DNA of 64,000 bases from the NCBI GenBank assembly GCA_002390705.1, contig DGQA01000002.1, positions 42,611 through 106,610 of the forward strand. Reading direction: 5' to 3'. The notes beneath the pieces are model-generated. The model did no database searches and was not told where the DNA came from. It saw only the letters and a list, made by a program, of their open reading frames with translations. Below are positions 24,438 through 31,932 of this stretch, one piece after another. Source of the DNA: Actinobacteria bacterium UBA4426. GTDB lineage: Bacteria > Actinomycetota > Actinomycetes > S36-B12. Positions within the stretch are counted from its first letter, which is position 1. Each line of letters starts with the position of its first letter. The translations under genes and the position numbers were made by a program.

Positions 24438-25496
24438 TCATGCCCTCCCTACTGTGCTTAACGCTGGCGCAACTTCGCCCGCCAACAACTCCATGGCGCG
24501 ATGCCTGTCCTCAGGTGACTCCGAAACCATGTGTGTCCGCGCCACAATAAAGTTAACTCCAACAGATTCAAGGTTCTTAAGCCGTCTAATCACGGTGTCG
24601 GGGGTACCGATCGCCGCATTATTACGGATCACTCCTTCTGCAGCTTTACGCAATGCCACCGGTTGATCAAAGCCCAGTGAGTTTCCGTTTTCGTCAGACA
24701 GATATCGCCAACCACCAAGTTGCTCCAATAGGAACGCGCGGAGCCTCGGGATGGTAACGGCTTCTGCTCGAGCAGCCGACTCGTCAACCCAGACGTACCT
24801 CAAAATGCCGAATTTAATATTACTGCTATCGACTCCGGCGGATTGAGCTGTCCGGTGATACAACTCGATGAGTTCACCCGCCCGCCGATCATCATGTGCG
24901 TCTGAAAGAAGGAGGTTCAGACCTCGGCGTGCGGCTCTTTCGACAGCTTTCTCCCCAACTGCTGCGACCCATATTGGCACAGGTTGCTGAACGGGCGAAG
25001 GAGTAATGACTTGTGCTGCTTCCCCCCTTTCGGGTGAATACGCTTTGCATTCACCAAAAGAGGCTCCACGGGAGGCTGCGGACAAGATGTCGAGCGCATT
25101 TTCCATGCGACTTGCGCGTTTTTTCCGTGAAATACCGAGGGCATCGTACTCAATATCACGGTATCCAAGGGCCACGCCGAAATCCAGTCGGCCATGGGAT
25201 ATCTGGTCAAGTGTGTTTACGCCCTGAGCGACACGGATCGGGTCATGCTGAGGCAGCAGTAAGCAACCGGTGCCGATTCGTAGGCGAGTGGTCGCCCCGG
25301 CAATGTAGCCCCCAGCTGTGAGAAGAGATGGCAGGTAACCGTCGTACCAAAAACGGTGCTCAGTAAGCCATAAGGATTCAAAACCTACGTGCTCGGCGAA
25401 TTGTGCATCTTCGGCCAGTCTCCGATACAACGTGGGATGCGACAGGGGCGCGTTCCGCGTGCTCTGCATGCCCCACAATCCAATTCCGAATTCCAT
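24438..25496 (-). CDS. Luciferase-like flavin monooxygenase, type B2
   Basis: A 352-residue LLM-family protein and the second copy of type B: MEFGIGLWGMQST at the start, LTEHRFWYDGYLPSLLTAGG, LGYRDIEYDALG, IWVAAVGEKA and LEQLGGWRYLSDENG. The start at 25496 has AAGGAG six bases upstream. It is the first gene of the operon B2-A2-(thiolase remnant)-CaiB. A promoter with -35 TTGATA and -10 TACTAT, 17 bases apart, lies at 25565-25537. Confidence 0.87.
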   Translation of the reverse strand: MEFGIGLWGMQSTRNAPLSHPTLYRRLAEDAQFAEHVGFESLWLTEHRFWYDGYLPSLLTAGGYIAGATTRLRIGTGCLLLPQHDPIRVAQGVNTLDQISHGRLDFGVALGYRDIEYDALGISRKKRASRMENALDILSAASRGASFGECKAYSPERGEAAQVITPSPVQQPVPIWVAAVGEKAVERAARRGLNLLLSDAHDDRRAGELIELYHRTAQSAGVDSSNIKFGILRYVWVDESAARAEAVTIPRLRAFLLEQLGGWRYLSDENGNSLGFDQPVALRKAAEGVIRNNAAIGTPDTVIRRLKNLESVGVNFIVARTHMVSESPEDRHRAMELLAGEVAPALSTVGRA

Positions 25497-25536
25497 TGGT
25501 AACTCCTTAAAAAATGCCGTCATTAATTTTTCTCAG

Positions 25537-25565
25537 ATAGTAGTACCGACCCTTGTAGTTATCAA
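25537..25565 (-). promoter_or_regulatory. Promoter of the LLM-B2 operon (divergent, overlapping)
   Basis: On the minus strand TTGATA (25565-25560) is followed after 17 bases by TACTAT (25542-25537), 40 bases before the LLM-B2 start codon. It overlaps the promoter of the divergent FAD-monooxygenase gene and contains the TAGTACCGACC element (25541-25551) shared with the first LLM locus, so a protein bound there would affect both directions. Confidence 0.6.
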
Positions 25566-25581
25566 CCGGTTTCGGTAGAAT
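25553..25581 (+). promoter_or_regulatory. Promoter of the FAD monooxygenase operon
   Basis: TTGTAG (25553-25558) and TAGAAT (25576-25581) are separated by 17 bases, about 80 bases upstream of the GTG of the FAD monooxygenase. The -35 box interlocks with the minus-strand promoter of the LLM-B2 operon, and AACCGGTT, a perfect 8-bp palindrome, lies in the spacer. Confidence 0.6.
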
Positions 25582-25660
25582 ACGGCCATAAAATTAATCA
25601 ATGCGTCTGACGATCTCGTCAACTTTTAAGGCTCGTGTCTAATTTTGAGGAGCGCTCACA

Positions 25661-26860
25661 GTGAAGAGGCAAGTATCTGCCGCGGTAGTTGGTGGTTCTA
25701 TCGGAGGACTCACTACCGCGTTGCTACTGGATCACGTCGGATTTGACGTCACAGTCTATGAACGAAGCTCCAGGGAATTAGACGGCAGAGGAGGCGGGAT
25801 CGTCTTACAACCAGAGATGCTGCGATGGTTCAAAGAAATCAGCAAACAAAACCCCTCCAAACTATCCATTCGATCGAGTGCGCTTCGTTATTTAGGTCCC
25901 GAAAACTCCGTCACCTACGAAGAGCCAGTTCAATGGCGGTTTAGTTCGTGGAGCACGCTGTATCGTGCACTGCTCGCCGACTTTAGACCGGATCGTTACT
26001 TTCTCGACCATAGCGTTGCAAATGTTCAACAAGACCTCGATTGTGCAACATTGTTTTTCGAAAATGGCGACTCGGCGGCATTCGACTTCGTGATCTTTGC
26101 TGACGGAATTACTTCAACGGGAAGACAACTCGTCTTCCCCGAGGCTGTGCCCGAGTACTCGGGCTACGTGGGGTGGCGAGGCACTGTTCCGGAGAATGAA
26201 TTAAGCCCAGAGTCCATGAAACTCATGGGGGATGCCCTTGGCTACGCCTTCGTCGACGATGGCCACATTTGCATGTATCCCATCCCTGGTCCTAACGGGG
26301 AAATCACGGCTGGCTCGCGTCTTATGAATTACGTCTATTACCAAAACGTTGCTCACGGTGCCGAACTTGATGCCATGATGACAGATATTGACGGCATCAG
26401 AGGCATCGTTTCTGTGCCACCAGGTCGGGTGCAAGAAAAGTACATACGTGAGATGAAGAAACATGCGACAGAAACACTTCCTCCAGCGACAGCCGAATTA
26501 GTTACAAAGACTGCCCAGCCGTACATTCAAGTGATCTTTGATGTCCGCGTGGCCCGCATGGTGACCGGTCGAATAGCCTTGTTAGGCGATGCAGCCTTTG
26601 TCGCTCGACCTCATGCGGCAGCAGGTAGCGCGAAGGCAGCAGACGATGCTTGGGCCCTGTTCGACGAATTCAACGAATCTGATGCAGATATTGCGACGAT
26701 ACTGTCACAGTGGGAAACACATCGTTTAGAAGTCGGCAATAAGCTCATCGATCGAGTAACACTCATGGGCAGGCGGGCACAATTCGAACACAATTGGGTT
26801 CCAGCCGACCAGGAGTTGCGCTTTGGGTTGAAAGGAGGCCTCCTTCAACCGCAGTATTAA
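25661..26860 (+). CDS. FAD-dependent monooxygenase, 2,6-dihydroxypyridine hydroxylase-like
   Basis: Class A flavoprotein hydroxylase of 399 residues. GxGxxG-type FAD motif VVGGSIGGLTTALLL at the start, then VFADGITSTGRQ-type segment (residues 146-156, DG motif), and GDAAFVARPHAAAGSAKAADDAW near 310, which resembles dihydroxypyridine hydroxylases more than PHBH. It would hydroxylate an electron-rich ring with NAD(P)H and oxygen. GTG start with a GAGGAG site. First gene of a three-gene plus-strand operon with a zinc dehydrogenase and a cupin, divergent from LLM-B2. The substrate is not known; a pyridine-type ring is possible. Confidence 0.85.
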   Translation: MKRQVSAAVVGGSIGGLTTALLLDHVGFDVTVYERSSRELDGRGGGIVLQPEMLRWFKEISKQNPSKLSIRSSALRYLGPENSVTYEEPVQWRFSSWSTLYRALLADFRPDRYFLDHSVANVQQDLDCATLFFENGDSAAFDFVIFADGITSTGRQLVFPEAVPEYSGYVGWRGTVPENELSPESMKLMGDALGYAFVDDGHICMYPIPGPNGEITAGSRLMNYVYYQNVAHGAELDAMMTDIDGIRGIVSVPPGRVQEKYIREMKKHATETLPPATAELVTKTAQPYIQVIFDVRVARMVTGRIALLGDAAFVARPHAAAGSAKAADDAWALFDEFNESDADIATILSQWETHRLEVGNKLIDRVTLMGRRAQFEHNWVPADQELRFGLKGGLLQPQY

Positions 26861-26921
26861 TTTGGTGCACCAAACTCAGCAGAAATATTCCATACCAACA
26901 ACAATTGCCATAGGAGGAACG

Positions 26922-27953
26922 ATGAAGGGACTTGTTTACAACGGACCCGGCTCAATTACTTGGACCGATCGGCCCGATCCCAAAATGCAAGCTGACACGG
27001 ACATAATCATGCGGGTAACCACAACTACTATTTGTGGTTCCGACACGCACATCATCAAAGGCGGCGTTCCCGATACCCCACATGGCACGATATTGGGACA
27101 CGAAGGTGTCGGAGTTGTTGAAGAAGTTGGGTCAGCTGTTAAAAGCGTTAAGCCCGGGGACCGGATTTTGGCGACGTGCGTGACCGCATGCGGATATTGT
27201 CGTTTCTGCACTTCGCAGCAATACGGTCAATGCCTCAACGGTGGCTGGGCACTCGGTCATTTAATAGATGGGGTGCAGGCGGACTTCGCGCGAATTCCAT
27301 TTGCCCAGAACTCCACCTACAAGATCCCTGACGCGCTTTCCGACGAACAGGTGGTCTTCCTCACCGATATCTTGGCAACTGGATATGAAGTTGGCGTGTT
27401 GATGGGACAAGTGGCACCTGGTGACACCATCGTCATAGTTGGAGTTGGTCCCGTTGGGCTTGCAACAGTATTGACTGCGCAGCTGTTCGCACCTACCAAT
27501 ATTGTGGTCGTGGACCTCGTGGAATCGCGACTGCAGAAGGCCCTTGAACTTGGGGCAACCCACGCGGTCACGCCGGATAAGGCGCACGACATCGTGAATA
27601 CCCTCACCGATGGGCTGGGCGCTGACGTGACAATTGAAGCCGCTGGATTCCCTGCCCCATTCGAATTAGCCGCTGATCTTGTTCGCTCTGGCGGACGTAT
27701 CGCCAATATCGGTGTTCACGAAGAGCCCGCAACCTTGCACCTTGAGAAACTGTGGGCTAAGCAAGTGACCATTACGACCGGTATCCCCTCCGCTTTGAGT
27801 GTTCCCCAATTAATGAAAGCCATCGAGTCAGGAACGCTAGACGGAACCACAATGATCAGTCACCGAATGCCGCTCGCAGAAACGGTAGAGGGGTATGAAG
27901 TATTCAAAAACGCGGCGACAACAAACGCACTAAAGGTGGTGCTGATTGCATGA
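26922..27953 (+). CDS. Zinc-dependent medium-chain alcohol dehydrogenase
   Basis: A 343-residue MDR-family enzyme that oxidises an alcohol or reduces a carbonyl with NAD(P). Catalytic zinc region ICGSDTHIIKGG and GHEGVGVVEEVG, structural zinc cysteines in CVTACGYCRFCTSQQYGQC, and Rossmann motif VIVGVGPVGLATV near residue 170. Start ATG 26922 has AGGAGG six bases upstream; the frame is open from 26862 but without such a site. It overlaps the cupin gene (ATGA). Confidence 0.93.
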   Translation: MKGLVYNGPGSITWTDRPDPKMQADTDIIMRVTTTTICGSDTHIIKGGVPDTPHGTILGHEGVGVVEEVGSAVKSVKPGDRILATCVTACGYCRFCTSQQYGQCLNGGWALGHLIDGVQADFARIPFAQNSTYKIPDALSDEQVVFLTDILATGYEVGVLMGQVAPGDTIVIVGVGPVGLATVLTAQLFAPTNIVVVDLVESRLQKALELGATHAVTPDKAHDIVNTLTDGLGADVTIEAAGFPAPFELAADLVRSGGRIANIGVHEEPATLHLEKLWAKQVTITTGIPSALSVPQLMKAIESGTLDGTTMISHRMPLAETVEGYEVFKNAATTNALKVVLIA

Positions 27954-28381
27954 CAGATCATCTCAATAAACTCCCAATTGCTGGCAACCTCGTCGGCGAA
28001 CACTTCGAGGGCTGGTCCGATGCTGTGAAGAAAGAGTTTGAAGAACTTGCATTAGACGGCCACGTAGGGTCACAGTTACTCTTTGAAAACCATCGGGTTC
28101 GGGTGTGGGAAATTCGGCTTCAACCAGGTCAGCGTTGGCATGCACACTGCCATTCCCTTGACTATTTTTGGACCGCCATCACACCCGGGCGAAGTCGTCA
28201 ACGAACATTTGATGGCGCTACTCGCGAGGTATCGTATGTGCCAGGGGACACCAGATTCTTCACTTTTGGTCCTGGTGAATCGCTACTACACGATTTGGAA
28301 AATGTTGGCGACACCGAGCTAGTGTTCAGCACCGTTGAACTGGTGGAAAGTTCTAATACGCCACTGTCTCTCGGTAGCTAA
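27950..28381 (+). CDS. Single-domain cupin protein
   Basis: A 143-residue protein with one cupin barrel: EIRLQPGQRWHAHCHSLDYFW near residue 55 supplies the metal-binding His residues of motif 1, and YVPGDTRFFTFGPGESLLHDLENVG forms motif 2. Such proteins are often ring-cleaving dioxygenases, isomerases or simple metabolite binders; which applies is not decidable here. Last gene of the plus-strand operon, followed by a strong terminator. Confidence 0.75.
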   Translation: MTDHLNKLPIAGNLVGEHFEGWSDAVKKEFEELALDGHVGSQLLFENHRVRVWEIRLQPGQRWHAHCHSLDYFWTAITPGRSRQRTFDGATREVSYVPGDTRFFTFGPGESLLHDLENVGDTELVFSTVELVESSNTPLSLGS

Positions 28382-28398
28382 ACCGCAAATTTGTGCAG

Positions 28399-28436
28399 GT
28401 GGGGGGCTCAATTTTCTTGGGCCTCCCACTTTTTTT
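28399..28436 (+). terminator. Rho-independent terminator after the cupin gene
   Basis: GTGGGGGGC (28399-28407) pairs with GCCTCCCAC (28421-28429), with one G-U pair, around a 13-base loop, and seven T follow (28430-28436). It ends the plus-strand operon and overlaps the stop of the convergent biotin carboxylase gene, so it may act in both directions. Confidence 0.88.
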
Positions 28437-29784
28437 AACCCGCACTCGCTATTTCAGATTCGAGGGTTTGGGTGTGATGACTTCCTTCTTGAAATGACGA
28501 TAATTTCAAGGCTTTACCTAGAAATGAGAGATTCGTAGTCACTCCTTGGATGTCTGTTTGCGTCAATGCCATTTTCAGTCTTCGAATCACAGCCTTGCGA
28601 TCAACATCGTGCGCCAGAATCTTGCACACAAGTGAGTCGTAAAATGGCTGAACCATGTCGCCGGAACCAAACCCTGAATCAACACGAATCCCAGGCCCCA
28701 AGGGCGCTTCAAACACCGTGATCGTACCCGGACTGCCCATAAAACTCATCTCAGGATCTTCAGCGTTGACTCGAACTTCAATCGCTGCGCCTCGAAGTGC
28801 GACATCATTCTGTTGCAGCGACAGTGGCTGGCCGTGAGCAATCCTGATTTGTTCGCGGACAATGTCCACTCCCGTGACCAATTCGGTCACACCGTGTTCT
28901 ACTTGAACTCGTGTATTCATTTCAATAAAGTAGAAGGTTTGATCTTGGGCGACAAGGAACTCAACGGTGCCCACCGAAATGTAATCGACAACTCCCGCTA
29001 AGCGAAGAGCGGCTTCAGCCAATTCGGCACGGGTCACCGCGTTAATAAATGACGATGGGGCTTCCTCTACCACTTTTTGTCGGCGGCGTTGTAAAGAGCA
29101 ATCACGTTCATAGAGATGAATACTGTTGCCCGAACTATCACAAATAATTTGCACTTCGACATGTCGGGCACCTGTCAAGAGTTTTTCCAGATACAGGCTT
29201 GCGTCGCCAAATGCTGCTCCCACTTCGGCCCGCGCCTGATCAAAACTCACCGCCAACGCATCAGGACTCACGATCGGACGAATACCTCTGCCCCCACCAC
29301 CGGCATTTGCCTTAAGCAGCAAAGGATAACCGAGCACCTCTGCCTCTATCAGTGCTTCATCAAGTGAGACCAGCACGCCAGATCTGGGTAACGTTGGGAC
29401 ACCGGCTCCGGTAGCCACCCTTAATGCAGAAGACTTATCACCCATCAATCCGATGCACTGTGGCGGCGGTCCAATCCAAATCAGCCCCGCATCTAAAACT
29501 GCCTGAGCGAATACTTCATTCTCGGCGAGGAATCCATATCCAGGATGGACCGAAGTCGCACCGCAGTCAAGAGCGGCCTGAACTACAGCCTTGCGATTCA
29601 GGTAACTCTTTGCCGCTGGTGGGGGTCCAATACACACGGCCAAATCTGCCTCCCGAACCCAACGGGCATTTCGATCCGCTTCGGAAAATGCAGCAACGGT
29701 TTCATGGCCAAGTTCTTGACAGGCCCGAATTATCCGCGAAGCGATTTCACCTCGATTCGCAATAAGCACTCTCGTCAATGTCAT
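28435..29784 (-). CDS. Biotin carboxylase subunit (AccC-like)
   Basis: ATP-grasp enzyme that carboxylates the biotin on the adjacent carrier. The 449-residue protein has RVLIANRGEIASRIIRA, the glycine-rich KANAGGGGRGIRPI loop near residue 160, ERDCSLQRRRQKVVEEAPS and the catalytic EMNTRVQVEHGVTE, so it looks intact. The start overlaps the carrier gene by four bases. No acyl-CoA carboxyltransferase gene is present; the only carboxyltransferase-like partners are the KipI/KipA-type proteins upstream, as in urea carboxylase, so an acetyl-CoA carboxylase role is unlikely. Confidence 0.92.
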   Translation of the reverse strand: MTLTRVLIANRGEIASRIIRACQELGHETVAAFSEADRNARWVREADLAVCIGPPPAAKSYLNRKAVVQAALDCGATSVHPGYGFLAENEVFAQAVLDAGLIWIGPPPQCIGLMGDKSSALRVATGAGVPTLPRSGVLVSLDEALIEAEVLGYPLLLKANAGGGGRGIRPIVSPDALAVSFDQARAEVGAAFGDASLYLEKLLTGARHVEVQIICDSSGNSIHLYERDCSLQRRRQKVVEEAPSSFINAVTRAELAEAALRLAGVVDYISVGTVEFLVAQDQTFYFIEMNTRVQVEHGVTELVTGVDIVREQIRIAHGQPLSLQQNDVALRGAAIEVRVNAEDPEMSFMGSPGTITVFEAPLGPGIRVDSGFGSGDMVQPFYDSLVCKILAHDVDRKAVIRRLKMALTQTDIQGVTTNLSFLGKALKLSSFQEGSHHTQTLESEIASAG

Positions 29785-30032
29785 GATTGGCGCTCTATTT
29801 TGGCGATTATCTGCCCCATAGCAACAGCATCGCCATCTTCAGCGCAGAATTCTGTAATCTTGCCTGCAACTGCCGATTGGACTTCGTGAAACATCTTCAT
29901 AACTTCAATAAGTGCGATCACACGACCTACAGCTATCACCTGTCCAGGCTCTGCCAAGGGCGCCGAATCTGGGTTTGCACGTCGGTAGAATACCCCAGGA
30001 AATGGGGCTGCAATTTCGGAAATTTCAGGCAT
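29781..30032 (-). CDS. Biotin carboxyl carrier protein, minimal
   Basis: An 83-residue biotinyl domain. The biotinylation site is the Lys in LIEVMKMFHEV at about residue 46, with GVFYRRANPDSAPLAEPGQ before it and AEDGDAVAMGQIIAKIE after it. It lacks the N-terminal extension of AccB of fatty acid synthesis. GGAGG lies four bases before the ATG. It sits between the KipA-type gene and the biotin carboxylase gene and links the carboxylase to the carboxyltransferase. Confidence 0.92.
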   Translation of the reverse strand: MPEISEIAAPFPGVFYRRANPDSAPLAEPGQVIAVGRVIALIEVMKMFHEVQSAVAGKITEFCAEDGDAVAMGQIIAKIERQS

Positions 30033-30055
30033 AGTTCCTCCACTTTAGATGGTCG

Positions 30056-31039
30056 TTACGTAACTGCATCAATCAATTCGACGAGGCTTTGAAGGCGCTT
30101 TCCTCTCTGCGCACGCAATTGCAGAGCAGCCTCCATGCTGATTGCCTCGAACGAAACTGTCTCTGGAAATTTCATCTGGGCGAGAATGTCTAAGTCGACG
30201 GAAATCACAGTCGCTAATGTGGCGTAGCCTCCACCGGTGACAGCATCACGCATGAGGCAAATGAGTTCGGTACCACTGGGAGCCTGAAGCGAGCCCACTG
30301 GGTAGCCGAGATTCACAACGTTGCTGGGATCGGATCCCGCTCCAAACGGTTGCTCTCGTTCAATAAAATTCAGTTGGTGTCCGGTAAGACGGTAGCCGGT
30401 GCGATTAGCCTCTGTCGAAACCGTGAATGTCTCAGCTGTAAGCAACTGTTGGGATTTCGAGTCTAATAGGTAGTTGCACAGCCCCGGCACAATGCGAATC
30501 ACATGATGTTGAAGTGGGGATACTCGTAGGTATTCCGGAGTTTCAAAACGGTTTCTGTTCGTGTGAGATTCGCTGTCGGCAAGTACTTCCAGACGGTCAC
30601 CCGGCAGCAGAGCTCTTCCCTCAACACCACCAAGATTGGATGCAACGTATGTCGACCTACTTCCCATCACTGGCTGAACACCAATACCGCCCGAGATGGC
30701 GAGGTAGTTGCGAACTCCCGCAGAGATTCCACCAAATGCGAGTACTTGACCTTTCTTAATCTCAATGCTTGTCCACGGCTGAATCGAAACTCCGTCAATC
30801 GTGATATCTGCTGTCGCACCAGTAACAGCGATGCGCCCATTGCGTTCGAACTCAAGGGTCGGCCCAACGAATGTTGTCTCCAAGACCGCAGCATGCGCTG
30901 GGTTGCCAACTAAAATATTGGCGACAGCGCTGGAATACAGATCCATCGATCCAGACGGAGGAAATCCAACGCCATAAAACCCAAACCGCCCTTGATCTTG
31001 AACCGTTGTGTATAAGCCAGGTTGAATTACCGTAATCAT
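30056..31039 (-). CDS. pxpC: 5-oxoprolinase subunit C / urea-carboxylase-type carboxyltransferase, KipA half
   Basis: A 327-residue KipA-family protein: TTVQDQGRFGFYGVGFPPSGSM at the start, GVRNYLAISGGIGVQPVMGSRST near residue 110 and QPFGAGSDPSNVVNLGYPVGSLQ near 230. The family forms one half of PxpABC 5-oxoprolinase and of the carboxyltransferase domain of urea carboxylase. It overlaps the KipI-type gene by four bases. With a biotin carboxylase and carrier downstream, transfer of a carboxyl group to an amide or lactam nitrogen is likely. Confidence 0.88.
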   Translation of the reverse strand: MITVIQPGLYTTVQDQGRFGFYGVGFPPSGSMDLYSSAVANILVGNPAHAAVLETTFVGPTLEFERNGRIAVTGATADITIDGVSIQPWTSIEIKKGQVLAFGGISAGVRNYLAISGGIGVQPVMGSRSTYVASNLGGVEGRALLPGDRLEVLADSESHTNRNRFETPEYLRVSPLQHHVIRIVPGLCNYLLDSKSQQLLTAETFTVSTEANRTGYRLTGHQLNFIEREQPFGAGSDPSNVVNLGYPVGSLQAPSGTELICLMRDAVTGGGYATLATVISVDLDILAQMKFPETVSFEAISMEAALQLRAQRGKRLQSLVELIDAVT

Positions 31040-31932
31040 GGTAGCGCCTCAGCTAGCGTGAGCGGGTACCCAGTTGGATCTTCGCGGAACTGTGATAAGT
31101 CAAATTCGAGTGTGCCGATTCGATATTGGTACGTTCCCGCTTTCACTCGGCTTCGAATATCTTCATATTCCGCCATCTCAATTGACCGGTATTGAAATAT
31201 ATCTCCACCCTTCGGCAAGACTGTGCTGTGTTCGAAAGGACCAAATGGTTTTTTTGTTTCATAAACCGGTGCAGCGCAACGTCCGAGAAGCTGAAACCCA
31301 CCGGCCCCTTGCACTGGGTAAATAGTGCTAAAAGCTCCCCCGAAACCAAGTGCGCGATCCGGAGTGTCTGTTCTGGGTCGGACATACTTAGGCGCCTGTA
31401 GTTGCATTTCCGATGGCACAAGTTGGTAGCATTCAGCATTGCCAGGCATGAAACCCACGAATGTTGCGATGTGCAGTCGGGATGAATGCGCGTGAATGAA
31501 TTCCGGTGCGGACGAGAAACCATTTATGCGGGAGCAATAATCCAGATCAGTCAAAGTTGGATCCTGGTGTCTGTCCCTGAAACGCATGAGAACCTCATGT
31601 GACCAAGGGTCCTGGTAGAGAATCGGCATTTCGATTATTCGACTTTCAATCTTGAGTTTCGAATCCTTCGCTTTTTGCTTGTGTATTTTTGCAAGAATGG
31701 GGAGTAAGTCACGAGGGTCTCTGATACCGGGGTCAACGCGCAGCATGTAGGAAACATGCGCCGGACAAATATCTGTCACACCGGAAATTTCAGCGGCTGC
31801 CACCGAATCGGTAAGAGCAATGACTCGAAGGGTAGCTTCAAGGTCCATGTCGGTCGCCACCTCAACAAAGATGAATTCGTCCCCTCCAAAACTTGCTTGC
31901 GCCCCATCCACAAACTCGGTGTAGGTATCCAT
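31036..31932 (-). CDS. pxpB: 5-oxoprolinase subunit B / urea-carboxylase-type carboxyltransferase, KipI half
   Basis: A 298-residue KipI-family protein, longer than classical PxpB (about 220-240). ASFGGDEFIFVEV near the N-terminus, GVTDICPAHVSYMLRVDP, HIATFVGFMPGNAECY near 160, then RALGFGGAFSTIYPVQGAGGF and a C-terminal extension. The long form resembles versions that occur with biotin carboxylase genes (from memory). Its ATG overlaps the PxpA stop (TAATG). Confidence 0.85.
   Translation of the reverse strand: MDTYTEFVDGAQASFGGDEFIFVEVATDMDLEATLRVIALTDSVAAAEISGVTDICPAHVSYMLRVDPGIRDPRDLLPILAKIHKQKAKDSKLKIESRIIEMPILYQDPWSHEVLMRFRDRHQDPTLTDLDYCSRINGFSSAPEFIHAHSSRLHIATFVGFMPGNAECYQLVPSEMQLQAPKYVRPRTDTPDRALGFGGAFSTIYPVQGAGGFQLLGRCAAPVYETKKPFGPFEHSTVLPKGGDIFQYRSIEMAEYEDIRSRVKAGTYQYRIGTLEFDLSQFREDPTGYPLTLAEALP

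Noticed and set aside
28435..30032. Biotin carboxylase and carrier as a standard acetyl-CoA carboxylase
   Set aside because: No acyl-CoA carboxyltransferase is encoded; the genes are coupled to KipI/KipA/PxpA, so another substrate is more likely.
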